From the NCBI GenBank assembly GCA_050248735.1, contig JBFWRU010000004.1, positions 62,001 through 126,000 on the forward strand: 64,000 bases of DNA, written 5' to 3'. Under the pieces are notes generated by a model. That model had not been told where the DNA came from and did no database searches. It saw only the letters and a list, made by a program, of their open reading frames with translations. Shown piece by piece: positions 17,045 through 26,410 of this stretch (positions within the stretch are counted from its first letter, which is position 1; each line of letters starts with the position of its first letter). The position numbers and the translations under genes were made by a program. The DNA comes from JACKFE01 sp050248735 (GTDB lineage Bacteria; Nitrospirota; Nitrospiria; Nitrospirales; UBA8639).

Positions 17045-18985
17045 ATGAAGACCCATACCCGGTCCGTCATCGCCACCGTCCTGATCTCGACCATGCTAAT
17101 TTCCTGCACCACGCCCAATGGACAAGGAAGCTTTTCCCAAGGCAATCCCTGCCAACCCGGGGGCTCACAATTTTCACAGAGTCCAATGGCGAGTTTTGCC
17201 AAGCAGGTCATTCTTAATCCGCTGGCCAGTATCGGGGGCACATTATTGGCGACCGCAGCCGCAAATTACAGTCAACTATACACGGGCAAGTTGAATACGC
17301 TCTTAACCAAACTAGTCACGCCGAAAAAGAAAAAACAGAAGAACCAATCGGCACCGGGCTATGACCAAGGCTATTATGACCCCGGATACCAACAAGGCCA
17401 ACCGGATTATAATTCAGGGTATCCACAAACCATTGACCCCAATACCGGGCTTCCGGTCCAGATCGATCCTAACACTGGCCTCCCGGTGCAGACCGATCCC
17501 TATGGCCAACAAACCTATCCATCTGATCCCTATGCACAACAAGGCTATCCTCAGGAACCATACGGTCAGATCGATCCCAACACCGGGCTTCCCGTTCAGA
17601 CCGATCCCTACGCCCAACAAGCGTATCCTCAAGATCCATATGCTCAGATTGACCCCAATACCGGCCTGCCCGTTCAAATCGATCCCAACACCGGTCTCCC
17701 GGTACAGACCGATCCCTACGCCCAACAAGCGTATTCTCAAGATCCGTATGCTCAGATTGATCCCAACACCGGCCTGCCCATTCAAATCGATCCTAATACC
17801 GGTCTTCCCTTAGACCCACAACAAGGCGGGATACAACCACGTGGAGTACCGGGCCAGCTTCCCCACGCAACATTTTCACCAACGCCTTGCCAACAACAGG
17901 GGAATCCTCAGGCTTACCAGGCCAGCCAACCATACGGATACGACCCCAATGTGGCGCAACAGGGACAGACTTACCCGAATGATCCAAATTATCAGGGACA
18001 AGGCTACGACCCCTATAGTCAACAACAAGGACAAAATCCCTACGGGCAGCAGACTGACCCTTATGCTCAACAAGGGTACTCACAGGATCCCTATGCCCAA
18101 CAAACCTATCCCTCTGATCCGTACGCCCAACAGGCCTACCCCCAGGATCCATATGCTCAGGGTAACCCCCAACAAGATCCGTATGCCCAGCAAACTTATC
18201 CGACAGATCCCTACGCTCAACAAGCTTCCCCTCAGGATCCCTATGCCCAACAAACCTATCCCTCCGATCCATACGCCCAACAGGCCTACCCCCAAGATCC
18301 ATATGCTCAGGGCAACCCCCAACAGAATCCCTATGTCCAGCAAACCTACCCACAAGATTCCGCCACACCGACAGACACGCAAAACCAGGAGGCCGGAACT
18401 CCGATCGGATTGGACGTCGTCATGGTTAAGAAAACCATGCGGAACGGCGCCTCAGTCGTACTGCCGATTAAGGACGGTGATGTCTTGCGAGACGGACGTG
18501 GCGACGCAAAGGCCGGGGATAAATTCCGGATTATGTTCCGCCCCAACACAGATGGCTACGTGTACATCGTAGCCATCGACGGTTCAGGTTGGGCCCAGGG
18601 CATTTTCCCACCGGCCACCGCCCCACTAGCCAATCCAGTGAAAGCCGGAGAGCAATATGTCCTTCCCGAAGCCAACAACTGGTTCAGCCTGGATCAATTC
18701 AAGGGGATTGAAACCATTTTCTTCGTAACGTCGAAAGAACAACGACAGGACATTGAAGAAATTCTCCAAAGCATTACCGGACGTGAACGCCCCGCATCCG
18801 AAAGTCCACAACAGGTTACCAAGGTGGCCATGGTTCCCAATGGTGTGGGAGGAGCCCGCCCCAGCACCAAAGCATTCAGTCTCTCCGGTGGATCGGGACA
18901 GGATGAAACCATTATTCCAACCAGTTATCTGGCCCAAAAGGCCGGCCAGGATTTGCGGCTCACTCGCTGGTTCCGCCACGAATAA
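17045..18985 (+). CDS. Repeat-rich lipoprotein with C-terminal DUF4384 domain (paralog 2)
   Basis: 646 residues; GAGG 7 bases before ATG 17045. Signal peptide with lipobox LISC (Cys21). After the paralog-conserved segment (AAANYSQLYTGKLNTLLTKL) comes a long low-complexity region with two nested repeat types: seven copies of IDPNTGLP and many DPYAQQ-type units. The C-terminal ~190 residues are DUF4384 (NGASVVLPIKDGD, GDKFRIMFRPNTDGYVYIVA, NNWFSLDQFKGIE), ending RLTRWFRHE. Probably an outer-membrane lipoprotein with an extended repeat stalk. Repeat number is likely to vary between strains. Confidence 0.82.
   Translation: MKTHTRSVIATVLISTMLISCTTPNGQGSFSQGNPCQPGGSQFSQSPMASFAKQVILNPLASIGGTLLATAAANYSQLYTGKLNTLLTKLVTPKKKKQKNQSAPGYDQGYYDPGYQQGQPDYNSGYPQTIDPNTGLPVQIDPNTGLPVQTDPYGQQTYPSDPYAQQGYPQEPYGQIDPNTGLPVQTDPYAQQAYPQDPYAQIDPNTGLPVQIDPNTGLPVQTDPYAQQAYSQDPYAQIDPNTGLPIQIDPNTGLPLDPQQGGIQPRGVPGQLPHATFSPTPCQQQGNPQAYQASQPYGYDPNVAQQGQTYPNDPNYQGQGYDPYSQQQGQNPYGQQTDPYAQQGYSQDPYAQQTYPSDPYAQQAYPQDPYAQGNPQQDPYAQQTYPTDPYAQQASPQDPYAQQTYPSDPYAQQAYPQDPYAQGNPQQNPYVQQTYPQDSATPTDTQNQEAGTPIGLDVVMVKKTMRNGASVVLPIKDGDVLRDGRGDAKAGDKFRIMFRPNTDGYVYIVAIDGSGWAQGIFPPATAPLANPVKAGEQYVLPEANNWFSLDQFKGIETIFFVTSKEQRQDIEEILQSITGRERPASESPQQVTKVAMVPNGVGGARPSTKAFSLSGGSGQDETIIPTSYLAQKAGQDLRLTRWFRHE
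17432..17809 (+). repeat. In-gene tandem/interspersed repeat coding IDPNTGLP
   Basis: Seven copies of the octapeptide IDPNTGLP, usually extended by VQ, occur as singles and tandem pairs separated by Tyr/Gln-rich spacers. Codons differ between copies, so the array is old or under selection at the protein level. Confidence 0.9.
18086..18325 (+). repeat. Two near-identical 90-base direct repeats inside the lipoprotein gene
   Basis: 18086-18175 and 18236-18325 encode the same 30 residues (DPYAQQ-TYPS-DPYAQQ-AYPQ-DPYAQ-GNPQQ, with one D/N-type change at the edge) and differ only at a few third positions. The 60 bases between them encode related units. This points to recent in-frame duplication. 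Confidence 0.85.
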
Positions 18986-19032
18986 ACCGGACAACTAAGA
19001 CCCGAAGGGCCACCATTACCAAAAGACTCTTT

Positions 19033-20424
19033 ATGTCCAAATCTCCCTCACCAGATCCTTGGCTACTCCTGATCATCAGTTTGCTTTTCAGCGGTTGTAT
19101 GGCGCTCCCCTTTTTAATTCCTCCACTGGTGGAATTCGGCGCCAATCTCTTGAGAACCGCGGTCAACAATTACGGAGATACCCACGAACGAAACATGGAA
19201 AACCTGCTGACGTCGCTCCGACAGACAACCAACCCATTGATGCAGCAAGGCATCAATGGCAATCCTTATGGAGCCGATCCCTACGGACAAACAGGGGTCT
19301 ATCAACAACCCGGATACGCCAATCAGGAGTACCAGGCAACACAAGGGTATCCATCTGCTCAGGGTTATCCCAACCCGCAGGACTATTCACAACAGGCATA
19401 TGATCCCTATCAAACTCAAGCCCAGCAGCCGCACTACAGCGGGAATACTCCCTATTCAACGAACCCTTACCCGAATCAGGGACAACAGACACAACCTTAT
19501 GGGGGCAATCCTGTGTACTCCGATCAACAGGCCACGGTCCCCGGCTATTCCCCCTATCCTCAGAATCAATATCCGCAGCAGGGCAGTGCCTACCCGAATA
19601 ATCAAAACGCTTATCCCAATCAGAACCCGAATCAGGCGCCCTATTCCAATCAAAGCTCCTATCCACAACAGGACCAGCTATATCCGGATACCTCGTACCC
19701 GACAAATCAGCCTGCGCAACCCTATTCCGCACCATATGGCAATACCGAGATAGCACCCGCACCGTCGTATCCGAATCAACCCTCACCAGCACTCGAAAAC
19801 CAAACCGCTCAGGCCGAAACGGCACAGCCCATCACCGAACCGATCAGCCTGGATGTGTTGCTGGTCAAAAAACATGTGGTGAATGGCGTGCAGTCCTACC
19901 TGCCCATCAAGGACGGGGACATTCTGCTGGATGGGCGTGGAAATGCACAGGCAGGTGATAAATTTCGCGTCATGTTCCGTGCAAAAACTGATTGCTATGT
20001 CTACGTGATTGCGGTGGATGGTTCGGCTTGGGCTCAGGGCCTGTTTCCCTCGGCTTCCAGCCCGTTCGCCAACCCGGTCAAAGCCGGGCAACAGCATGTC
20101 TTGCCGGAGGGCAATAACTGGTTCAGCCTGGATCAGTATAAAGGCATTGAAACCATCTTCGTGGTCGCCTCGCACGCCCCGCGCCGGGATATCGAACAAA
20201 TCCTCACCACCATTACCGGCCGGGAACGCAATCCGACAGACAAACCTCAATCCGTCAGTGAACCCGCCATCGTTCCCGATGGCTATGCTGGCACACGTCC
20301 AAGTTCTTCCCCGTTTGCCTTACAGACCTCACAGCAGGAGCAACAGGAATTACTTCCCACCACCTACTTCGTCAAAACAGCCGGGGAAGACCTCCGTATC
20401 ACCCGCTGGTTCCAACACCAGTAG
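19033..20424 (+). CDS. Pro/Gln/Tyr/Asn-rich lipoprotein with C-terminal DUF4384 domain (paralog 3)
   Basis: 463 residues. Signal peptide with lipobox LFSGC (Cys22). The conserved segment LLRTAVNNYGDTHERNMENLLTSL is divided here as LLRTAVNNYGDTHERN then MENLLTSL and matches the position seen in the two upstream paralogs. About 190 residues of low complexity follow, then a DUF4384 domain (NGVQSYLPIKDGD, GDKFRVMFRAKTDCYVYVIA, NNWFSLDQYKGIE), ending RITRWFQHQ. It lies 47 bases after paralog 2. The three genes probably arose by tandem duplication with fast divergence of the middle region. Confidence 0.82.
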   Translation: MSKSPSPDPWLLLIISLLFSGCMALPFLIPPLVEFGANLLRTAVNNYGDTHERNMENLLTSLRQTTNPLMQQGINGNPYGADPYGQTGVYQQPGYANQEYQATQGYPSAQGYPNPQDYSQQAYDPYQTQAQQPHYSGNTPYSTNPYPNQGQQTQPYGGNPVYSDQQATVPGYSPYPQNQYPQQGSAYPNNQNAYPNQNPNQAPYSNQSSYPQQDQLYPDTSYPTNQPAQPYSAPYGNTEIAPAPSYPNQPSPALENQTAQAETAQPITEPISLDVLLVKKHVVNGVQSYLPIKDGDILLDGRGNAQAGDKFRVMFRAKTDCYVYVIAVDGSAWAQGLFPSASSPFANPVKAGQQHVLPEGNNWFSLDQYKGIETIFVVASHAPRRDIEQILTTITGRERNPTDKPQSVSEPAIVPDGYAGTRPSSSPFALQTSQQEQQELLPTTYFVKTAGEDLRITRWFQHQ

Positions 20425-20495
20425 ATAAAGGGATGTTCCAGGCAACAAGATACGTTTAACAATCTAAGGGCGCGTAAATTTTCGTTAGAGGATTC

Positions 20496-21110
20496 ATGAA
20501 AATTGAAACCATCAACTGCGAGAATAGTAACGATACAGATCTCTGGGCAGATTTTAAAGAAAGCCTTCTGAGCGCCTTGAAGGGTACAGTCTTTCATCTC
20601 ACAAGCCAACATGCATTTGGCTTGATCCAGAAGTCTGGGGCGGTAGAACACAACAAGAACGAATGCTTCAATCTCAATACCGGTTCCTTAAAAAGTTTTG
20701 GCCGACTAATGGGGTGGGTCTGTTTATTCGACCTCAGGCATGCCAAACCGGAACTAATTACCGACATACTTGATCGTTATGATTTTTGTCATCCCCCTGG
20801 AAATCTTGGAAGCACTGAAGGCAGCGAGAATTGCTCAAAACGTGCTCTGGCATACTTAATTCTCGATCCACGCTTTTACGGTCAGCTTATACACTATGAA
20901 AAGTACATCGAACATACAAGAAAAACTGGGCAGTACCCAATGGCAATTCCGAAAGTGGAAACCTGGATAGCCAATCGGATTCCTATTAAATGGCTCGAGA
21001 AGGTTATCCTGACAAAGATCGGCACAATAATGACACAGGCGCAAATTCAACGTGCTCGGGTATTGGAACAGGCACATCGGAACTTGCCATGGAATCGGGA
21101 TTACCGGTAA
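20496..21110 (+). CDS. Hypothetical protein, 204 residues
   Basis: Not recognised. Soluble, no signal peptide or membrane segment, Cys-containing (NCENSN, NECFN, FCHPP, ENCSKR). GAGG lies just before ATG 20496. Codon use is more AT-rich than the preceding DUF4384 genes, so it may be a later arrival. The next gene starts 8 bases downstream, suggesting co-transcription. Confidence 0.55.
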   Translation: MKIETINCENSNDTDLWADFKESLLSALKGTVFHLTSQHAFGLIQKSGAVEHNKNECFNLNTGSLKSFGRLMGWVCLFDLRHAKPELITDILDRYDFCHPPGNLGSTEGSENCSKRALAYLILDPRFYGQLIHYEKYIEHTRKTGQYPMAIPKVETWIANRIPIKWLEKVILTKIGTIMTQAQIQRARVLEQAHRNLPWNRDYR

Positions 21111-21118
21111 GGCAACTC

Positions 21119-21490
21119 ATGACACCCAAACAGGTCGTACGAAAATGGATCGAGCTATTTAACGCAGCGGACATCGATGGATTGGGGCAACTCTATGCTC
21201 CGGAAGCCGTGAATCACCAAGTCGTCATGGAACCACTCAGGGGAAGAAAAGCCATAAGAGAAATGTTTACAATTGAATTCGGACGGGCCAGGATGGAATG
21301 TCTCGAAGAAAATCTTTTTGAAGATGGAAATTGGGCTATTCTCGAATGGCGTGACCCGCTCGGGTTGAGGGGTTGCGGGTTTTTTCACATACAAAATAGT
21401 CAGATTGTTTTTCAACGGGGATATTTCGATCAACTGAGCTTCTTTAAAGCCCAGGGACTCCCGATCCCTTCTGATTATCTGGGTTCCTAA
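21119..21490 (+). CDS. SnoaL/NTF2-like domain protein
   Basis: 123 residues from ATG 21119, preferred because AAGG lies 7 bases upstream; the longer frame from 20990 overlaps the previous gene. It has the NTF2-like pattern: an N-terminal helix (VRKWIELFNAADIDGLGQLYAPEAVNHQ, cut here as VRKWIELFNAAD then IDGLGQLYAPEAV), then LRGRKAIREMF and beta strands ending in a hydrophobic sheet. SnoaL-like folds serve as small ligand-binding domains or enzymes such as isomerases. The specific substrate cannot be inferred. Confidence 0.7.
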   Translation: MTPKQVVRKWIELFNAADIDGLGQLYAPEAVNHQVVMEPLRGRKAIREMFTIEFGRARMECLEENLFEDGNWAILEWRDPLGLRGCGFFHIQNSQIVFQRGYFDQLSFFKAQGLPIPSDYLGS

Positions 21491-21609
21491 TTCCTTCTCC
21501 ATTTCAATCAAAACTTGCGTTCAATCCCTAACAGCGTGACAGAAATTCCAAAAGATCGAAGAATTTGGATCTTCAGCATCCTTTATTTTTAGGTGATTTT
21601 GTCTCCACC

Positions 21610-21627
21610 CGTAGGCGTAAGCCTACG
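21610..21627. repeat. Small perfect hairpin with GTAA loop
   Basis: CGTAGGC, loop GTAA, GCCTACG: a 7-bp perfect stem with a GNRA-type tetraloop. It resembles a REP-like palindromic unit. No T tract follows, so it is not a typical terminator. Only one copy is seen in this window. Confidence 0.5.
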
Positions 21628-22086
21628 ATTGGTCCGGCTATCCCTTCAATTTGTTTCTTCAATCCCGTCCGGCTTTATTTGATCCAGACCTAGATTGACA
21701 CTTTATTCTTGCAAATTCTAGGCATAGCGCCAGACAGCATGAACTTTGCACATCTTCCCTCCCCTTGAGGTGGCCAGGTGTATCTCTTGAATCACAGCAT
21801 AAAAGTCTGGGGAGTGCGACGGATTTGCCATCAGCGTTTGAGTTGGTTGTCATATTCCAGACTCGGTGGGGGGGGAACCCAACATGACAAAGGATGGCGC
21901 CTGGGCATGGATCAGCCCGGGATAATATGCAAACGCCTGGAGATAGCTGCCTGGGTTAGGGGCCGTTTCATTGCATGAAATTCTGCTAGGGACATCCCCT
22001 AGATAATCTCCTCATGGATAGACAAAAACCTGGGCTTTCCTCAAAATATATATCAGCCAGAACTAGACAGGGCCCACACCACAATA

Positions 22087-22095
22087 TGCTATACT
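22087..22095 (+). promoter_or_regulatory. Candidate extended -10 promoter upstream of opgG
   Basis: TGC-TATACT matches an extended -10 element (5 of 6 to TATAAT). A TAGACA lies 20 bases upstream, too far for an ideal -35. GGGCCC sites at 22070-22075 and 22096-22101 flank it and could be part of an operator. It lies 385 bases before the opgG start. Confidence 0.35.
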
Positions 22096-22479
22096 GGGCC
22101 CGGATATTTACTCCCAAGTTTGAATACAGCCCGGACGAAGACAAATGAATCTTTTTCGCTCATGGTTCCAAGTCAGTTTTTTCTCAGTAACCTTCCCGGT
22201 GGTCTGTCTCTTGCGACAATTCGGGGGAAGAATGTGGGGTGCTCCGAACCCGTTGTTCGCAGTTGGAAACGACCCGTCGTGTCCCTTAGGCTTCCAGACT
22301 GTCCACGTCGGACCATGAATAACCGGTCCTGCGCCGGATAGTTGGACCAAGCACCCCTGTTTATACGACACAGATTTATTTTTCCTCACGTAAGCAGGAA
22401 GAACCGAGGCCTTGCATAGAATCATTCCCCGATAACAATAGTTCGCTTAACTTCGTCATTATAATCAGGAGTGTCCGTA

Positions 22480-24021
22480 ATGTTGAAAATGTTTCACGCG
22501 CTGATAGTCATGTTGATGATGTGGCCCATGCAGGCTGCAGCGGGCTTCACCTTGGACCAGGTGGTCCAAAAAGCCAAAGCCCTGGCGGAAAAGCCATATG
22601 AAGCCCCTCAACCCGTTTCAAAATTTATGCGTGAAATTTCCTACGAAGCCTATCAGGGCATCCGGTTTAATCCGGACCGGAGTCTGTGGAAAGACAGCCA
22701 GGCGAATTTTCAGGTCATGTTCATGGCCCCGGGATTGTATTACACGCACCCCGTCACACTAAATGTCATCGAAGCTGAAGGTCCTCGGCCTTTACTCTTC
22801 AAGAAAACCGACTTTGTCTTTGCAGACCCCGAAGTCGAAAAACGGGTGCCGGCCGATGTGGGGTTTGCGGGGTTCAAACTCACGTTTCCCTTTAATAAAA
22901 AAAATGAGCAAAACCAGTTTTTGGTGTTTGCGGGTGCCAGTTATTTTCGCGGGGTGGGGAAAGACAACGCCTTTGGCATTTCCGGACGAGGCATTGCAAT
23001 TGATACCGGACTGCCCAGTGGAGAGATCTTTCCGGCATTCACGGAATTCTGGCTCGTGCGCCCCTCTCCGGATGCCAAAGAGATGATGGTCTATGGGTTA
23101 CTGGATAGCCCAAGCCTCACCGGGGCCTATCAGTTCACCATTATTCCCGGCAGCACGACAAAGCTCAAAGTCCGAACCTTTCTCTTTCCCAGAAAAGATA
23201 TCCAGTTACTCGGCATCGCGCCGCTGACCAGCATGTTTTTTTACGGCAAAAATACGCCACGTCCCACGGGAGAATGGCGTCGCGAAGTGCACGATTCGGA
23301 CGGATTGCAGATTCATGACGGCATCAGCGGCGAATGGTTATGGCGGCCCCTGTTGAATCCTGAAACGCTGGAAATGGATTTTTTTAGTACGGACAATGTC
23401 CAGGGCTTCGGGTTATTGCAACGGGAGGGGAAATTTTCAAGTTATGAAGATCTGGCCGCTCACTATGAAAGACGTCCAAGCGCCTGGGTAGAACCGCAGG
23501 GTGACTGGAGACAGGGGAAAGTGGTGCTTGTCCAACTTCCTACACCCGATGAAACCAATGACAACATCGTGGCGTTTTGGACACCCAAAGCCCCGGTCAC
23601 GCAAGGAACGCCGTTGGAGCTGGCCTATGACATCGGATTCGGAAAGGCTGATATTCCACAAAATCCCATGGGGACGGCTGTCAACACCTTTATCGGAGAC
23701 GGCAATCGTATCGGGGGCGGACGTGTTCCACAATCCTATCGAATCATTATCGATTTTGCCGGGGGGCCACTGAGCAAACTACCGGCCAACGCTCCCGTCA
23801 ACGGTCAGGTCACGGCATTGGAGGAGGGCGAAATTCTGGAACATTTCGTGGAATACCATGAACAGATTAAAGGATGGCGATTATCTATCCTTGCCAAACC
23901 TGCGGCCAAAAAGCCCCTGCACTTGCGGGCCTATCTGAATACCGAGGCGACGGCATTGACAGAAACATGGACTTATCGCCTGCCGGCCAATAACCGTATC
24001 CTGGTGAAAGAAAAAGAATAA
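22480..24021 (+). CDS. opgG: Glucan biosynthesis protein OpgG/MdoG
   Basis: Periplasmic protein of osmoregulated periplasmic glucan synthesis; it acts on the beta-glucan backbone made by OpgH. 513 residues, normal length. ATG 22480 is preferred over GTG 22471 because AGGAG sits 8 bases upstream and partly overlaps the GTG. Signal peptide ends about QAAA-GF. Family landmarks include FTLDQVVQKAKALAEKPY, the LYSSR-like region replaced by GLYYTHPVTLNVIEAEG, and RPSAWVEPQGDW near residue 330. It overlaps the next ORF by one base and forms an operon with opgH. Confidence 0.93.
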   Translation: MLKMFHALIVMLMMWPMQAAAGFTLDQVVQKAKALAEKPYEAPQPVSKFMREISYEAYQGIRFNPDRSLWKDSQANFQVMFMAPGLYYTHPVTLNVIEAEGPRPLLFKKTDFVFADPEVEKRVPADVGFAGFKLTFPFNKKNEQNQFLVFAGASYFRGVGKDNAFGISGRGIAIDTGLPSGEIFPAFTEFWLVRPSPDAKEMMVYGLLDSPSLTGAYQFTIIPGSTTKLKVRTFLFPRKDIQLLGIAPLTSMFFYGKNTPRPTGEWRREVHDSDGLQIHDGISGEWLWRPLLNPETLEMDFFSTDNVQGFGLLQREGKFSSYEDLAAHYERRPSAWVEPQGDWRQGKVVLVQLPTPDETNDNIVAFWTPKAPVTQGTPLELAYDIGFGKADIPQNPMGTAVNTFIGDGNRIGGGRVPQSYRIIIDFAGGPLSKLPANAPVNGQVTALEEGEILEHFVEYHEQIKGWRLSILAKPAAKKPLHLRAYLNTEATALTETWTYRLPANNRILVKEKE

Positions 24022-24269
24022 TGCCTCGATCGCTTGCCGAGCAAATGCTCTCGCGAATATGCGATTATCTCACGGCCATGGGCGTGGAATTAACCCGCGA
24101 GGTCACTACGCAGGCACTCGTCTTAGTTGAAGAAGGACTGGCTTCCGACAAGGAAGATCCCCTGCATTTTGTGATGACGAGAGTCCATGATCATTTTACG
24201 ATTCGGATCCCCGAACTCCCTCCCACCGTTCCCCCCATCAGACGCGGCAGCATGAGTTTTGAAAAATGA
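24021..24269 (+). CDS. Small conserved-looking protein between opgG and opgH
   Basis: 82 residues, not recognised. Soluble and mostly helical (SLAEQMLSRICDYLTAMG), with a Pro-rich end (IPELPPTVPPI). It overlaps opgG at TAATG and opgH at ATGA, so all three are translationally coupled; that tight packing is the main evidence that it is a real gene. It may be a partner or regulator of glucan synthesis (inference from position only). Confidence 0.7.
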   Translation: MPRSLAEQMLSRICDYLTAMGVELTREVTTQALVLVEEGLASDKEDPLHFVMTRVHDHFTIRIPELPPTVPPIRRGSMSFEK

Positions 24270-26410
24270 AAACTCGTGACGCAGCCTTCGAAGCGGTCCA
24301 CAGCCCACCTACCACAGGACTTCAGGTGAGCTGGAAAAGGGTGGCCTGGTTCCGGCGCGCCCTGCTAACCACCCTGGTTCTCATCCAATCGCTCGTTGCC
24401 TCTTCGTATATGATCGCCGTGCTTCCGTATCACGGGGGCAATCTCGTCGAGATGGGGATTATCGCCTTGTTTTTTGTGCTGTTTGCCTGGATTTCAGTTG
24501 GATTCTGGATCGGCATGTTCGGCTTTATCATCCGGTGTTTCGGCAGGGACTCCCATTCGTTACTGGGACGGCATACGTTAACGGATTTAGATTCACAAGG
24601 CCTGTCACGCACGGCCGTGGTCATGCCGATCTACCACGAACCCATTCCCCGGACATTCGGGGGAATTCGTGCGGTGTATCGATCGGTGGAGCAAACGGGT
24701 CACATTGCTCATTTCGATTTTTTCATTCTTTCCGACAGTCGGAATCCGGATGTCTGGTTAGCCGAACAAGCCGAATGGCACCAATTGAGTCAGGAGCTAG
24801 GAGCAGGCGGCCGCCTGTTTTACCGGCGACGGAATCTGAACCAACATTATAAAAGCGGCAATATCGCCGACTTTCTCCGCCGTTGGGGCCGGGACTATGA
24901 GTATATGATCGTTCTCGATGCCGATAGTCTCATGGGTGGCGAGACCCTGGTCAAAATGGTGCAGCTCATGGAGGCGGAACCTCAAATAGGCATTTTGCAA
25001 ACCAGTCCCACCTTGATCAATGCCCGTTCGATGTTTGCACGGGTACAACAGTTTGCCAACCACGTCTACGGCCCTTTGTTTACCACCGGGTTGGCCTTTC
25101 TGCAATTGGGGGATGCCGTGTATTGGGGGCACAATGCGATCATTCGAACCCACCCCTTCATGCGGCATGGCGGATTGAAACGGCTGAACGGACCAGGGCT
25201 CTTCCACGGCTCGATCCTCAGTCACGACTTTGTGGAAGCGGCCTTGATGGGACGGGCGGGTCATGAGGTCTGGCTGGAACCGAATCTATCAGACAGTTAT
25301 GAAGAATCCCCTCCCACGCTGGTGGACGACCTGCAACGCGATAAACGATGGGCCAAGGGCAACCTGCAACATCTGTGGGTCATGCTCTTTGAGCCGCGAT
25401 TGCGTCTGGCTCATCGCATGGCCTTTTTCAACGGGATTATGTCCTATCTGGCTTCGCCGTTATGGTTGGCCTTTTTGATCCTGACTACCATCGAGGCCGC
25501 ACGTCTGGTGTTGTATCCCATCAATTATTTTCCGCAACCCCATAGCCTGTTTCCCCTTTGGCCGGAATGGAATCCGGAATGGGCGATCGGACTGGCCAGC
25601 AGTACCCTGTTTCTGCTGTTTTTGCCGAAATTTCTGGCGATTATCGATGTCATTCGCAGTCGTCGCAGGACATATCATGGTGGCATCATGCGTTTGCTGG
25701 CCAGCATTCTCATGGAAATTATCGTGTCATCCCTCCTGGCTCCCATTCGCATGCTGGCCCATACTCGTTTTGTCCTGGAATCCCTGTTCAACGTGACCCT
25801 GCGTTGGGCGGGACAGAATCGGACAGATGAAACCCGCTGGTCGTCGGCTATCCTCAACCAGGCACCGGGCACACTGATTGCCGGATCGTGGGCCGCATTC
25901 GCCTTCTGGCTGGATGAGATGTTTTTTTATTGGTCCCTGCCGGTTGCCGGACCGTTGGTTTTTGCGGCACCGACCTCGGTCTTTCTCAGCCGCGTGGGCC
26001 CCGGCGACCGTCTGAAGCGTTGGAAGATCTGGCGGATCGCAGAAGAACAAAACGGCTCGCCATTGCTGGACGATGTGTATTCAAGGCCCAAAGCCTTTTG
26101 TGAGAATGGGACGAAATCTTCCTCACCGGCCGTTCAAGCGATCCTGGATCCCGTCCTGAACCGGGTCCATCAAACCATCGCCCATGCCCATCGGGGCGGG
26201 AAAAAGCAGGAAATGATTCTCGCGCTCCGCGAACGATGTTTTCAGCAGGGGCCGGAAACGCTCACCCACAAGGAATTAAGCCATTTGATGCGCGACCGTG
26301 CCAGCCTGCAATGGCTCCATGAGCAGGCCTGGCAGGCTCCACCAAACTCGTATTGGGGAAAAGCCCTTCATCGTCATTTTCAACACCGGACGGATTTGAC
26401 CCTCACCTGA
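24266..26410 (+). CDS. opgH: Glucan glucosyltransferase OpgH/MdoH
   Basis: Inner-membrane family 2 glycosyltransferase that polymerises UDP-glucose into the periplasmic glucan backbone. 714 residues. Membrane segments near 35-55 and 60-90, a cytoplasmic catalytic domain with PIYHEP, the D-x-D-like LDADS (Asp218, Asp220) and Q357-R-D-K-R361-W362 (QxxRW), then a cluster of C-terminal membrane segments from about 390. It is shorter than the enterobacterial enzyme (about 850 residues), mainly at the N-terminus. Translation is coupled to the small ORF before it. Confidence 0.93.
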   Translation: MKTRDAAFEAVHSPPTTGLQVSWKRVAWFRRALLTTLVLIQSLVASSYMIAVLPYHGGNLVEMGIIALFFVLFAWISVGFWIGMFGFIIRCFGRDSHSLLGRHTLTDLDSQGLSRTAVVMPIYHEPIPRTFGGIRAVYRSVEQTGHIAHFDFFILSDSRNPDVWLAEQAEWHQLSQELGAGGRLFYRRRNLNQHYKSGNIADFLRRWGRDYEYMIVLDADSLMGGETLVKMVQLMEAEPQIGILQTSPTLINARSMFARVQQFANHVYGPLFTTGLAFLQLGDAVYWGHNAIIRTHPFMRHGGLKRLNGPGLFHGSILSHDFVEAALMGRAGHEVWLEPNLSDSYEESPPTLVDDLQRDKRWAKGNLQHLWVMLFEPRLRLAHRMAFFNGIMSYLASPLWLAFLILTTIEAARLVLYPINYFPQPHSLFPLWPEWNPEWAIGLASSTLFLLFLPKFLAIIDVIRSRRRTYHGGIMRLLASILMEIIVSSLLAPIRMLAHTRFVLESLFNVTLRWAGQNRTDETRWSSAILNQAPGTLIAGSWAAFAFWLDEMFFYWSLPVAGPLVFAAPTSVFLSRVGPGDRLKRWKIWRIAEEQNGSPLLDDVYSRPKAFCENGTKSSSPAVQAILDPVLNRVHQTIAHAHRGGKKQEMILALRERCFQQGPETLTHKELSHLMRDRASLQWLHEQAWQAPPNSYWGKALHRHFQHRTDLTLT

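Larger units (their letters stand above)
21491..22479. other. Long intergenic region before opgG
   Basis: About 990 bases with no convincing gene. It holds a short perfect hairpin (21610-21627) and a promoter-like extended -10 (22087-22095), each listed separately. A 57-codon frame at 22145-22318 was considered and left out. The region may carry the opgG promoter and a long leader. Confidence 0.5.

Noticed and set aside
15552..18572. Long open frames on both strands inside the repeat-rich DUF4384 genes
   Set aside because: They are by-products of the repetitive codon pattern (Pro/Gln/Tyr repeats); composition is Ile/Arg/Pro or Ile/Gly/Leu repeats with no start signals.
22145..22318. 57-codon frame with a hydrophobic start, 50 bases after the candidate extended -10 promoter
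   Set aside because: No good Shine-Dalgarno, no recognisable protein character in its second half, and a frame of this length is expected by chance.
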